A stretch of DNA of 64,000 bases, taken from NCBI GenBank assembly GCA_034231615.1, contig CM067314.1, positions 9,115,501-9,179,500 of the forward strand. The letters are read 5' to 3'. This stretch comes from Meghimatium bilineatum (taxonomy: Eukaryota; Mollusca; Gastropoda; Stylommatophora; Philomycidae). Under the pieces are notes generated by a model. It searched no databases, was not told the DNA's origin, and was given only the letters and a program-made list of their open reading frames with translations. This document shows positions 1 through 10,855 of the stretch, one piece after another. Numbering within the stretch: the first letter of the stretch is position 1; each line of letters opens with the position of its first letter. Made by a program: the position numbers and the translations under genes.

Positions 1-490
1 ACATTATTTTGTTAGAGTGATACATTATTTTGTTATAGTGATATACATTATTTTGTTAGAGTGATACATTATTTTGTTAGAGTGATACATTATTTTGTTA
101 GAGTGATACATTACTTTATTAGAGTGATACATTATTTTGTTAGAGTGATACATTATTTTATTAGAGTGATACATTATTTTGTTAGTGTGATACATTATTT
201 TGTTAGAGTGATATACATTATTTTGTTAGAGTGATACATTATTTTGTTAGAGTGTTACATTATTTTGTTAGAGTGATATACATTTTTTTGTTAGAGTGAT
301 ACATTATTTTGTTAGATTGATATACATTATTTTGTTAGAGTGATACATTATTTTGTTAGAGTGATACATTATTTTGTTAGAGTGATACATTATTTTGTTA
401 GAGTGATACATTATTTTGTTAGAGTGATACATTATTTTGTTAGAGTGATACATTATTTTGTTAGTGATATACATTATTTTGTTAGAGTGG
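1..490. repeat. 21-bp minisatellite array
   Basis: About 23 head-to-tail copies of a 21-bp unit containing ATTATTTTGTTAGAGTGAT, some lengthened to 23 bp by an extra AT. It runs off the left edge of the window, so its full length is unknown. No coding content. Confidence 0.95.
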
Positions 491-589
491 GGTGAAAAGT
501 AGATTCAGATAAGCAGTAGCATGTGCGATGTAGAGAAAAATGTTGTACAAGAAAATCTATTGTTTTAAACTGAGATAAAATATAGACTG

Positions 590-880
590 TGTAAATGTGA
601 ACATTGTTGGATACAGACAATATAGAAATGTGTAAACGTGAAGAATGTTGGACACAGACAATATAGAAATATGTAAATGTGAACAGTATTGGACACAGAG
701 AACATAGAAATGTGTAAATGTAAACAATATTGGAACAGACAACATAGAAATGTGAGCAATGTTGTACTGAGAAAAAATATAGACTGTGTAAATGTGAACA
801 ATGTTGGACACAGACAACATAGAAATATGTAAATCTGAACAATGTTGGACACAGAAAATATAGAATATGTAAATATGAAC
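590..880. repeat. 41-bp minisatellite, about 7 degenerate copies
   Basis: The unit contains GTTGGACACAGACAATATAG and repeats every 41 bp with many substitutions, so it is older than the array at 1-490. The overlapping minus-strand open frames (Phe/Cys/Ser-rich) are by-products of the repeat. Confidence 0.85.
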
Positions 881-949
881 AATGAAAGTGCTGCCTGTGA
901 ATTAAATAAAAATTCGTAAACGTTCGTGTGCAAACTTCAGCATATTTAC

Positions 950-1115
950 ATATATCAGAATGCACTGTCGTGGTTTACTATTTGACTGCGACAGTATTTT
1001 TGACCTGAAACATCTAACACAGCATTGCCTTTTTGGTCTTTGTCAACTATATAGTGGGACTGTCAAATCCACACTATATCTCCTTAGTCGCCTCTTGTGA
1101 CATAAATTAATTGTC
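950..1115 (-). repeat. Degenerate copy of interspersed repeat family A
   Basis: Reading this segment as given matches the reverse complement of the family A copies at 21412, 22854 and 26124: an AGCATTGCTTTGGGTC-like block, an ATATAGTGGGAC block, then the well-kept core CTTAGTCGCCTCTTGTGACA. The flanks are strongly diverged, so this is an old insertion. Confidence 0.55.
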
Positions 1116-1289
1116 AAAGTTTTGCTATTACTTACTCTTCTATCATTCCCAGACAAAAATGCCGTAAGACAATTTGTAATTTAACAAAAAAGTCTTACAG
1201 TTTAAGAAAACCAGTATCAAACACTGTCGCGATAAAATGTAGAATATCAGGGAGAAAAATATAGACTATTTGTAGGAATATGTAGTGTA

Positions 1290-2440
1290 TTTGAAAGAAA
1301 ATATAGTCTGTTAGAGGGAAAATGTAATCTATGAGTGCCAAAAATGGAGTCTGTTAGAGGGAAAATGTAATCTATGAGTGCCAAAAATGGAGTCTGTTAG
1401 AGGGAAAATGTAGTTTATTAGAGGGAAAATGTCTGTTAGAGGGAAAATGTAGTTTATTAGAGGGAAAATGTCTGTTAGAGGGAAAATGTCTGTTAGAGGG
1501 AAAATGTCTGTTAGAGGGAAAATGTAGTTTATTAGAGGGAAAATGTCTGTTAGAGGGAAAATGTCTGTTAGAGGGAAAATGTCTGTTAGAGGGAAAATGT
1601 CTGTTAGAGGGAAAATGTAATCTATGAGAGCAAAAAATGGAGTAAAAGGGAAAATGTAGTCCTTTAGAGGGAAAATGTCCGTTAGAGGGAAAATGTCCGT
1701 TAGAGGGAAAATGTAGTCTTTTAGAGGAAAAATGTCCGTTAGAGGGAAAATGTCTGTTAGAGGGAAAATGTAGTCTTTTAGGGAAAATGTCCGTTAGAGG
1801 GAAAATGTCAGTTAAAGGAAAATGTAGTCATTTAGGGAAAATGTCCGTTAGAGGGGAAATGTCCGTTAGATGGGAAATGTCCGTTAGAGGGGAAATTTCC
1901 GTTAGAGGGAAAATGTCCGTTAGAGGGAAAATGTAGTTTATTAGAGGGAAAATGTAGTCTTTTAGAGGGAAAATGTCCGTTAGAGGGAAAATGTCAGTTA
2001 AAAGGAAAATGTAGTCATTTAGGGAAAATGTCCGTTAGAGGGGAAATGTCCGTTAGATGGGAAATGTCCATTAGAGGGAAAATTTCCGTTAGAGGGAAAA
2101 TGTCCGTTAGAGGGAAAATGTCCGTTAGAGGGAAAATGTCCGTTAGAGGGAAAATGTCAGTTAAAAGGAAAATGTAGTCATTTAGGGAAAATGTCCATTA
2201 TAGGGAAAATGTCCGTTAGATGGAAAATGTCCGTTAGAGGGAAAATGTCCATTAGAGGGAAAATGTAGTCTTTTAGGGAAAATGTAGTCCGTTGGAGGGA
2301 AAGTGTCCGTTAGAGGGGAAATGTCCGTTAGAGGGGAAATGTCCGTTAGAGGTAAAATGCAGTCTGTTAGATGGAAAATATCTATCAGAGGGAAAATGTC
2401 CGTTGGGGTGAAAATATCTATTAGAAGAAAAATTCAGAGG
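1290..2440. repeat. 17-bp minisatellite, about 1.15 kb
   Basis: The unit is GTTAGAGGGAAAATGTC with C/T and A/G variants. Longer variants contain TAGTCTTTTAGG, and a block at 1845-2060 is repeated at larger scale, so the array has some higher-order structure. No gene seen. Confidence 0.95.
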
Positions 2441-2604
2441 GAACTATAATGTAATGAATAGAGGAAAATGCAATCGATTGGAAGGGAAATTGCAGTACGT
2501 TGGAGGAAAATGTAAGAGCTAAAGTGTAATCTGTTAGATAAAGGCAAAATATAGCATACTAGATAACGAGACAATACAATCTTTTAGAGATGAAAAATAT
2601 AGGC

Positions 2605-2850
2605 AATTAGATAGAGGGAAATGTATTCTTTTAGGTGGAAATGGAGGCAATTAGATAGAGGGAAATGTATCCTTTTAGAGGGAAAATAGAGGCAATTAGA
2701 TGGAGGGAAATGTATCCTTTTAGAGGGAAAATAGAGGCAATTAGATGGAGGGAAATGTATCCTTTTAGAGGGAAAATAGAGGCAATTAAATGGAGGGAAA
2801 TGTATTCTTTAAGAGGTAAAATGTTGTTAAAAGAAAAATGTATTATATTG
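2605..2850. repeat. 45-bp minisatellite, about 4 copies
   Basis: The unit contains GGAGGGAAATGTATCC and TTTTAGAGGGAAAATAGAGG. The half-unit resembles the 17-bp unit of the neighbouring array, so this looks like a derived, longer unit of the same superarray. Because 45 is divisible by 3, a short plus-strand open frame (2665-2892) is created; it is not a gene. Confidence 0.9.
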
Positions 2851-2884
2851 AATAGAGAGAGAAAATATCCTATTAGAAAGAGAC

Positions 2885-2885
<1 letters not shown>

Positions 2886-2918
<33 letters not shown>

Positions 2919-3260
2919 GTCGTATTGCGCTAAATGCTATAAAAGTAGCCTTGCATGTATATATGTATGTATAAAGAGAGAGTAGTGTTTGGTGTACTAA
3001 ATGATATAAAAGTAGCCTGGTAGGGAGAGAATAATGGGGTATTAAATGAGATAGATGTAGTATGACATAGAAAGCGAGGATAGTGGTGTGCTGACGGAGT
3101 TAAACATGGGAGAGAGAGAGAGAGAGAGAGAAAGTAGTGGAGCACTGAATGAAATAAAAGTGGCTCCGTAGAGAGAAGGAAAAGTAGCAGTGCATAGAGA
3201 GAGAAAGAGAGAGAGAAACAGAGAGAGAGAAAGTACCTAGCCTGTGAAGACATGTGAAAG
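2886..3260. repeat. GA-rich degenerate repeat
   Basis: Runs of (GA)n at 2890-2926, 3110-3131 and 3199-3231 separate 4 diverged copies of a roughly 75-bp unit marked by ATAAAAGTAGCCTKG. The minus-strand open frame here is a Ser/Leu/Phe low-complexity product of the GA tract. Confidence 0.7.
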
Positions 3261-3270
3261 GTGGCTTTTA

Positions 3271-3827
3271 TATCACAGTTTTAAAAGTAAAAAAAAACAA
3301 ATGTACTGCTCGATCTTGCATATAGGATGGGGTGGGGGAGAGTATCGTGGAGGGAAGGAAGATTCAGTGGTTGAGAAGCTAATCACATTAGCATGATAAA
3401 AGACACACTCGTGCAGGCAGTATCTGGTATAAGTAGAGGGACCTGCCAACAAACCTGCTATCGGTCTCGTTCTGGGGTAGACGAGTAAGCGAGGAAGGCT
3501 GAAAGATGAACTTCAGCTATTGAAGGGCTATTTGTATGGTATCGAATTTGGCCAATATTTTGTATTTGTTAAAGTTTTTGCGCCTTTCAGAACAAAATGT
3601 ACAGAAATCTGATTTTTCATTATGAAACTCCAGATCATTTCTCAGAATATGATAATAAATCATATCACGCTTAAAATGTACTTACATACGCTTACATAAA
3701 TACGTATCAATTAATTCACATATACTACCATTCCATCTTTTCGCTTCTGGTGTTGATGATGTCAGAGTCGTTCCCAGACGATTTAAATTAAGATGAATAA
3801 TACCTGAAGTATAACTATTAGAAGATG
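3271..3827. other. No gene or repeat recognised
   Basis: Mostly AT-rich single-copy-looking sequence. I see no splice-bounded open frame or known element. Position 3827 is where the (ATG)n-type tail of the adjoining minus-strand LINE ends. Confidence 0.5.
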
Positions 3828-4275
3828 TCATCATCATCATCAAGTGCCATGCCGAATGGCGTTGGCGATCATATTTCTCCATGTACATCGATCTCTCATA
3901 TATCATCATCTCTGCTGGTGTCGTCAATCGAAGCCATTTAGTCAAACTGTCCAATATCTTTTGTCTGTGTCTCCTCCTTGATCTTTTCCCTTCTATCTTT
4001 CCTGTTGTCACTATATTCTCAATACCTCCTCCTCTCATTATGTACCCAATAAGTGTTGACTGTCTTTTTCTTATATTATCAATAATGCATCTTTTCACAT
4101 CCATCCTTCTAAGACATTCTTCATTAGTAATCTTTGTTGTCCAAGGAATGCGTAACATTCTTCGAATAAACATTTCCGCTGCCTCCAATTATTTTTGTGA
4201 TGTCTTATTTATTGTCCATGCTTTACTTCCATAGAGTAGCACTGGTTAAATGTAGCATTTGAGGACACATTTTCT
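3828..4275 (-). mobile_element. LINE fragment, RTE-like 3' end with (TGA)n tail
   Basis: The minus-strand translation matches the C-terminal part of animal endonuclease/reverse-transcriptase LINEs: LLYGSKAWTINK (upstream, with a stop nearby), MFIRRMLRIPWTTKIT, a basic GKIEGKRSRRRHRQKIL segment, and RHSAWHL followed directly by a TGATGATGATGATG tail. Only the 3' end is present (5'-truncated) and it has in-frame damage. It is the same family as the pieces at 26490, 30915, 33001 and 37210. Confidence 0.85.
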
Positions 4276-4357
4276 AGTATCCATCGATATGGAACTGAAG
4301 TATGCCTACTAAAAATCATGTCACAACATAGAAATACCTGAAGCTAGATTTATGAAT

Positions 4358-4650
4358 ACTGAGACACCAATCAAGCAACTAGAATCAGTCAGACACCAAT
4401 CAAGCAACTAGAATCAGTCAGACACCAATCAAGCAACTAGAATCAGTCAGACACCAATCAAGCAACTAGAATCAGTCAGACACCAATCAAGCAACTAGAA
4501 TCAGTCAGACACCAATCAAGCAACTAGAATCAGTCAGACACCAATCAAGCAACTAGAATCAGTCAGACACCAATCAAGCAACTAGAATCAGTCAGACACC
4601 AATCAAGCAACTAGAATCAGTCAGACACCAATCAAGCAACTAGAATCAGA
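4358..4650. repeat. 29-bp minisatellite, about 10 nearly identical copies
   Basis: The unit contains AGACACCAATCAAGCAACTA. Copies are almost identical, so expansion is recent. The last copy runs into unrelated sequence at 4650. Confidence 0.95.
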
Positions 4651-4904
4651 CTCCATCATGTTGCTGAACTATTTTGAACATGGTTGTGATTCTTCATTTA
4701 TTGACAATCCCGTTTCAACAAGTCCTCTTCTGGATTTAATAAAGCTCACAGACACACGTTCAGAAACAGAAATCAAGGCGAGTCGCTGTACCACAGGACA
4801 AATATTTTCAACTCAAAAATAACATTTCATCAAACATTGATTCTGGAAGTAAAACATGCAGAAAATAGATACACAACACAACCTCTGGACTAGTGAAGAG
4901 ACAT

Positions 4905-5490
4905 TAGTTACCGCTCACCGTCTCCGCAGAAGTCGGAAGAGTTAGACCATTGGAGAAAATAAAATATAAATAACCAAAAGGTGGGAGGATGTCCGGTCTA
5001 TCTTGAGTCAGTCTACCTGCTTCTGTTACTGTCATGTTCAGGTGGTCTTTGATGTCTTGCGTCCATCTCGTCTGCATCATGTTCGTCACCCTGGCACCAT
5101 CCCCTCCACTATGATTTTCTTTAGACCGTCATGACCTTTGATATACCCAAAATATTGTAGTTTTCTGGAAAGTACCATGCCGTTTAGCCAGTTTTCTTTT
5201 ACATTAATTTCTTTCAGAATCTGGCTACATTGGTGATCTTTTTGGTCCATAGTATTCTAAGAATTTTTCTGCAACATTTCGTTTCAAATGCTGCTATTTT
5301 ATTCGTCACTTTGTTAGAGATTGTCCAGGATTCACACCCATATATTAACTTTACATTCCCCAAAAGATATCATTTTATAATTAACTATAGAATCACCAGT
5401 TGTTTATCTGGTAAAGAACTAAGATCAAATTTCTCATTTTTATTGAGTGATTCATCAATAAATACCAGATTTTCTGCACAATAACCTCGT
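4905..5490 (-). mobile_element. LINE fragment, 3' end
   Basis: The minus-strand translation shows a LINE C-terminal domain: TRWTQDIKDHLNMTVTEAGR preceded by a frame-broken block (about 5110-5480) similar to the copy at 22065-22390. Several frameshifts make it non-functional. The element reads right to left, with its 3' end near 4905. Confidence 0.75.
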
Positions 5491-5939
5491 ATCTGAGGTA
5501 TTTCTCTGTTCAGACATGAGATCTACTTGAAGTTAACTCATTCCAACCGGTCTACCCGACCAGAGATCTTGTCAAAGCGAGATTATCCCTTCTGGCAGTA
5601 AGATTTCGGGTATTAGTGACATGCTGAGAATTTCAAAATTCTCAAGTGTACAAGAAGACGTGTAATGATAGGTCTTGTCTCAGATTGTGTTGTATGTAGC
5701 GACTACAAAGGCTGAAAATTTGGAAATCCATGTAGTCGATTTACACTGTGTGTACAACATGTACAATTGATCTATGTTACAAGATAAAGTAATAACACAT
5801 AGATCTAATGCACCGAAATTGTCTTGATATTATCAATACTATGGAGGCCGCAGTGACAGGACTACATGAACCATCACCCCCCCCCCCTTTCCGTTATGTT
5901 TTATTGTACCAGCCTTAAGGTTAGGGTTAAAATGTAATC
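5491..5939. other. No gene recognised; poly-C tract
   Basis: Nothing coding is visible. A run of 11 C occurs at 5877-5887, followed by a single TTAGGGTT-like stretch that is too short to be a telomeric array. Confidence 0.5.
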
Positions 5940-6200
5940 AAGCTTAGCTAACTTGTCTTGTCTTCTTCTATCCATATGTGCCGCTATGCGTCATTCGGAT
6001 CTGAAGTCTTCTTCATTTTGCTGTGATGCCGCTGCTATAGGCTGGATGTTCTAGTATTTCTCTGATGTCATCTACCCATCGTCGTCTGCGTCTTCCCCTG
6101 TTTCTCTTTTGAGATGATCTTCGATTGAAGGATATTTGTGGAATGCGAACAGAAGGGATTCAGATCAGGTGGCCGAACTATTTGATATTTATGAAATAAC
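5940..6200 (-). mobile_element. LINE fragment, C-terminal basic domain
   Basis: On the minus strand a frame encodes KRNRGRRRRRWVDDIREILE, the basic/Trp motif at the end of many animal LINE ORF2 proteins, preceded by a degraded FGHLI motif. 5'-truncated and decayed. Confidence 0.7.
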
Positions 6201-6229
6201 ATTTTAACTAAATAACAGTGATTCTAAAA

Positions 6230-6665
6230 TATAATCTCTTTTGGCATGTGATGTTACAGAAAAGATTTGCAGAATGTTACAGAAAAAGATTTGCAGAAAA
6301 GATTTGCAGAATGTTACAGAAAAAGTTTTGCAGAATGTTACAGAAAAGATTTGCAGAATGTTACAGAAATGTTATAAGAAATACATCAAGAAACAACAAA
6401 TAAAATGGTTTGGACACATAAGAATGAATCATAACCAACTACCAACAACAACATGTAACATAAGAAGATCCGGATACAAGGCCAGAGGAAGACTTAGAAA
6501 AAGATGGAATAACAACATCAAGATATCACTGAACAAATACGGATTCAGCGCAGCCAAGGCGACACATCTGGCCGTGGATGACATCTAAAACTCAACCTCC
6601 CCTACGTTGAACGGCAAGTGTGGATATTATGACCATCATCCACCTGGGGACTGGGGATAGACAAT

Positions 6666-6670
<5 letters not shown>
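6230..6670 (+). mobile_element. LINE 3' end with internal 22-bp repeat
   Basis: The plus-strand frame encodes IKWFGHIRMNHNQLPTT and ARGRLRKRWNNNIKISLNKY, a LINE C-terminal segment, and ends close to a (TA)n tail at 6671. Just upstream, at 6241-6372, about 6 copies of a 22-bp unit (TTACAGAAAAGATTTGCAGA) precede the FGHI domain and appear to have grown inside the element. Confidence 0.75.
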
Positions 6671-6717
<47 letters not shown>

Positions 6718-6732
6718 CATATACATATATAT
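6671..6732. repeat. (TA)n / (ATACAT)n microsatellite
   Basis: Pure TA run followed by ATACAT repeats, directly behind the 3' end of the plus-strand LINE fragment, so it may be an expanded LINE tail. Confidence 0.85.
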
Positions 6733-7612
6733 GCAGGGAGTGCACAGTGACTACGAAATCAGTATATGTGTTGACATCAGCTGATCTGTGTTCAAGATGG
6801 CATAAACACGCTATCCCAATGGCGTACCTTTTTTATAATTCAAAGAAACGTGTGTACAAGCATCGTGTCACCTGTCCTGGAGGAGGCGTATATCCCAGCT
6901 CCAGTTATGTCAACACCTTTGATAAAATTCCTGCCATCGAGATAAGATAGATTTGATTTCTACCGACTGATCGCTGAATACAGTGCCACACCGCAGACTA
7001 ATATTGACCCATCATCCACTGTGTGGATTAGTAACCCTAGCTGGCAAGATAATATACGAATGACTCTCCCCGGGACTTATGTCCATACCGAGATTAGTAT
7101 ATTTAACATACATAAGATCATATAGTTTATCATAGCACATACATGTCTAAACTCTGGGTCTCGTGTCATTCTGTGCACATATGGACTTGTTCGCCGGCGT
7201 GATAGTTCTGACAGGGCTTACGGCTAGAGTACATGGTATAGTCGTCGTCGAGATTATGGAGGCATTCTGGTAAATATTTCAGTACAGGAACAGAGGAAGA
7301 GATTATAATTGTTGTATTCAAATAGTCTCTGGTTTGCTATGCTAGTTGTCATTTCGGTTGACTCTATGTTCGTAATTATAAAATCCTAAAAATTCAGAGG
7401 CGCAATAGATTGATATAATTTATAGGCATTATATACCTTTGTTATTCTAAATTCTTGTTCTTCTTCTTTTGTTCACTTGAAACATGTCTATATCTGTGAT
7501 TCTGTCTCCTGAATAAAACTCACACTAGAAACATGTCTATATCTGTAATTCTGTCTCCTGAATAAAACTCCATCTTTTGTAGTTCACACAGTTTCCCATA
7601 TAACTTTGATTC
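6733..7612. other. Unassigned region with one tandem duplication
   Basis: No open frame with recognisable similarity. A 50-bp tandem duplication containing GAAACATGTCTATATCTG lies at about 7478-7570, immediately outside the DNA transposon. Confidence 0.5.
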
Positions 7613-7614
7613 TA

Positions 7615-7646
7615 TAGTCCGTTCAGAATCGTTTGCCGAGATGTTA
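7615..7646 (+). repeat. Left terminal inverted repeat of the transposon
   Basis: 32 bp, the exact reverse complement of 9963-9994, flanked on the left by the TA target duplication at 7613-7614. It is the expected transposase end-binding site. Confidence 0.95.
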
Positions 7647-8112
7647 AATTATTTTTATCAAAAACGTATTGTTCATTTGGATTGATCATTTGAAGTTAGG
7701 TTTAGAATAATAATGTCGCTATAGAAATATTTTTTTATCAAAGAAATGTGATCCAGTATCAAAGATACCTTATTTAACCTATATTAAAAAAAAGTTAATC
7801 TAAATTATAAACAACCGCTGGATTATGTAGATGCTTACATCTCACATCTGATTATTAAATATAAAGGCATGACCCTCACGGTAGAATGTGCACCGTTCTA
7901 AAAGTAGTTGTTTCCACTGTACATTTGTATAAAGCAATGTTACATATGGAAATTCCCGTTTAGCACCAAATATTATTTTTCCTGAACTTAGAATTATGTG
8001 AAATCAAAAACGGATATTGACTCGATTTCAAGTCACAAGTCAGAGGCACGTCTCAATATTTACAGAATGTAGGCGGCACTAAGCATATTACCTTCTGCAA
8101 GTCTATGTGAGA

Positions 8113-9385
8113 ATGAATCTGAAAGCGAAATATTTTACTGAGCATAACATTGCTATAAAGATTTATCAATACTTCTGCAGAGAGCGTAAAAAGGGACATC
8201 TTTATTGTTCTTTATCAAATCCTGAGAAGAGAACAATGCATATTTTAGGTTTGTGTAAACGTTCATTTGATCGAATAGTGGAAGCAAGCGGATATTTATT
8301 GCCAACAAATTCACGAAAGCAAGGAAGGAAAGAAAAGATAGACAGTTTCGATAAGGACCTAGTAAAAAGAGAAATATGTAGAATGTTTGATAAAAACGAA
8401 GAAGTGACACTTAGAAAGTTGAAGATTTGGCTGAAAACTAATAACGACATTGAAATATCAAAAACTTTATTATGGAAAACTGTAAGAAATGCAGGCTTCA
8501 CCTTTAGAAAGTATGCTGGTGGAAAAAACATTATTTGTGAAAAGCCACATCTGGTAGCTCTTAGAAGCAAGTATTTACGTGAAGGGAATGCGCGAGAATG
8601 GTTATGATATTGTGTATTTAGATGAAACTTGGATCAACGCTCATCATACAAATGAAAAGGAATGGCAGTTAGCAGATGGAAGTATTAAAAGATCAGTACC
8701 AAGTAGTAAAGGGCAACGTTTGATAGTTGCACATGCAGGTAGCAGACATAATGGGTTGTTGCAGAAGGCTCATCTAATTTTCATTTCAAAATCCATTGAC
8801 AATAGAGACTACCACTCCGAAATGAATGGGCACATATTCGAAGACTGGATCGAAAAAAGTATTCTTCCAATATTAGATAGACCTTCTTGTCTGATAATGG
8901 ACAATGCTTCATACCATAACGTAGTGAACGTAGAAGATAGAATCCCAACATCATCAAGTACAAAAGATGCAATCAAAACGTGGCTCATAAAAGAACACAT
9001 ACCATTTACCGACAGGTACTTGAAACCCGAATTGCTTAACCTTGTAAAACAGACACAACGAACAAAGAGATTTAAAATAGACAAGTTAATTGAAGAACAT
9101 GGTCATAGATGTTTGAGACTACCTCCATATCATGCACACTTAAATCCTATAGAGCTAATTTGGGCAAAAGTTAAAGGACACGTAGCATCTACAAATACAA
9201 CTTTCAAATTATGTGATATTGAGACTCTTACAAATCAGGCTCTATCAAATATACATAAAGACTACTGGGTGAAATGTGAGGATCATGTGTTACGCCAAGA
9301 AGAGGAATATTGGAAAAAGGAAGGTTTGTTGTTTGTTCAGCCGAAAACAGTAATCGACCTATTTGACTCGTCTGATTATGAATGA
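8113..9385 (+). pseudogene. IS630/Tc1-mariner-type DDE transposase with one frameshift
   Basis: The first frame (start ATG 8113; stop near 8607) gives about 160 residues with helix-turn-helix-like blocks (HILGLCKRSFDRIVEASGY; LRKLKIWLKTNN). The second frame (about 8582-9385) holds the RNase H-fold catalytic core: YLDETWIN (first Asp), LIMDNASYH (second Asp), and LNPIELIWAKVKG (third residue, Glu), in the order usual for IS630/Tc1 transposases. The frames overlap around 8579-8607 and join naturally if one base was lost or gained near 8580-8588, so the copy is probably inactive unless ribosomes shift there. Total about 420 residues, plausible for the family. It lies inside perfect inverted repeats, so it could still be mobilised by an intact relative. 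Confidence 0.9.
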
Positions 9386-9534
9386 TCATTACTCTGATTA
9401 AGTCTACACTAAAAAAAGTTTGATTTGCAAAATTTACAAGTTGATTTGTAAAACATTTCATTGCTCAATACCACCCAAGCAATTCAAAAAAATGTTATAA
9501 GCAAACCATCAACCATTACTTATAAAAATTAGCC

Positions 9535-9712
9535 CGCTTGATTCAATACAGAAGTTCAGATATCTTGGATCAACTATTACAGACAAAATTTCCTTACATG
9601 AAGAAATATATGTACTTATTTCAAAGGCAGCGACAACATTTGTGAAACTCACACCAAGAGCATGGAACAATATCAAATTGACTCTACGAACAAAAGATAT
9701 ATTTTAAATTTT
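9535..9712 (+). mobile_element. LINE reverse-transcriptase relic inside the DNA transposon
   Basis: The plus-strand frame encodes KFRYLGSTITDKISLHEEIY and AATTFVKLTPRAWNN, then LTLRTKD. This matches the conserved segment of animal LINE reverse transcriptases that follows the palm domain. It is about 180 bp, lies between the transposase stop and the right inverted repeat, and has no visible 3' tail, so it looks like a captured or decayed fragment. Confidence 0.75.
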
Positions 9713-9962
9713 TTTTACACCTGCCACCATGTAAAATTTTGTGGACACGCCTATGGGTCATCATTGCACTAGATTACTGTAAAATATTTTGTTTATGGTC
9801 GAAATAATATTTACATGGGCAAACATCAAAAGAATTCGCCGCTTTCAAATAACCGTTACAGCTAGACATCAAGTAACACATATGTTTTCGCGACATGGAC
9901 ATTTTAACAACGTATGCAAAAATTCATGTGAAATCATCAAGAACTTTTTGAATTATAAATCA

Positions 9963-9994
9963 TAACATCTCGGCAAACGATTCTGAACGGACTA
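9963..9994 (-). repeat. Right terminal inverted repeat of the transposon
   Basis: 32 bp, the exact reverse complement of 7615-7646, followed by the TA target duplication at 9995-9996. Confidence 0.95.
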
Positions 9995-10005
9995 TAGTAT
10001 CTGTG

Positions 10006-10578
10006 TCATGTGACGTATTCCTTCCAGAACGTTGTCTTCCCAATGAACTCTCTGAACCTCTCTCTGTCTTGGGCGATGTGGCTTGCATTTTCTAGCGATG
10101 TATTCATATTATCTTTAATGTCGTCAGTCCATCGTCTTCTTGGTCTGCCCCTTCTCCTCTTCCCAGGTACTCTTCCCTCCATTATTTGTCTTTCTAAACA
10201 GTTATGTCTCTTTATATGACCAAACAGGCGTAGTTTTCTTTTTGTTATTGTGTTTAGTAACCAACACTCTGGAATATTCAGTCTGTTTATAATATCTGAG
10301 TTTCTGATTTTATCCTTCCATGATATTCTAAGTATCTTTCTGTAGCATTTCAGCTCGAAGGCGTTGATCTTCTTTGCCGCTGTTTTACTTAGAGTCCATA
10401 TTTCACAGCCGTATGTTGCAACCGGAAAAATAAAAGTTCGTAACACTAGCACTTTCGTTTCTATTTTGTTGTTTTTCCATATGTTTTTCAGCCGTGTTAT
10501 TTTGCAATATGCCATTGCCAATCTCTTCCTTATTTCTGCCATGCAGTCTTCTGCACCGTTGATGTATCTACCCTACAT
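10006..10578 (-). mobile_element. LINE fragment with a 178-codon intact frame
   Basis: Minus-strand frame from RYINGAEDC (with one stop upstream) through RLAMAYCKITRLKNIWKNN, FIFPVATYGCEIWTLSK, LKCYRKILRISWKDK, KLRLFGHIKRHNCLERQI, and the basic GKRRRGRPRRRWTDDIKDNM. This is the C-terminal half of a LINE ORF2. It is one of the best-preserved copies of the family also seen at 36844-38025. The 3' end lies about 10 bp from the DNA transposon, so the transposon inserted just beside or in its 3' flank. Confidence 0.88.
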
Positions 10579-10694
10579 AATTAAAACTACATTGATGGAC
10601 TGTTTGGAATGAGAACCTTCATACGTTCATGGTATATAGATGGCATGAAACATGATGCCTTTTTGTTAAATCCCCAATATAAAGCTTAGTTGAA

Positions 10695-10850
10695 ATCGGT
10701 TTACTTACTAAAAATGGGGTCTTTGTTACCTCTAATATTTTATGGTAGTGTGTCCTGATATAACCTAATTGGACCTTGTTGTCTGCTGGTTGAAAGGGGC
10801 AAGCCTCTCCAAAAGAGAGGCAAAGTCATTAATTACTTATCTATTTATAT
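10695..10850 (+). repeat. Interspersed repeat family D, copy 1
   Basis: About 155 bp sharing TTGTTACCTCTAATATTTTA, CCTGATATAACCTAATT and CCTCTCCAAAAGAGAGGCAA with the copy at 59907-60059. It ends in a CTTATCTATTTAT-type simple tail. The AGAGAGGC hairpin is kept in both copies. Short and non-coding, so SINE-like or a truncated LINE 3' end. Confidence 0.8.
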
Positions 10851-10855
10851 GGGGC

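Larger units (their letters stand above)
7615..9994 (+). mobile_element. Complete Tc1/mariner-superfamily transposon (Sailor/DD82E-like)
   Basis: A 2,380-bp element bounded by perfect 32-bp terminal inverted repeats at 7615-7646 and 9963-9994 (outer end TAGTCCGTTCAGAATCG), with the TA duplication at 7613-7614 and 9995-9996. It carries one plus-strand transposase interrupted by a single frameshift. The spacing between the second and third catalytic residues (83 by my count) is far longer than the 34 of Tc1/mariner and is close to what I recall as the DD82E 'Sailor' group; the family name is from memory, while the boundaries are read directly. The identical inverted repeats imply a recent insertion. 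Confidence 0.93.
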
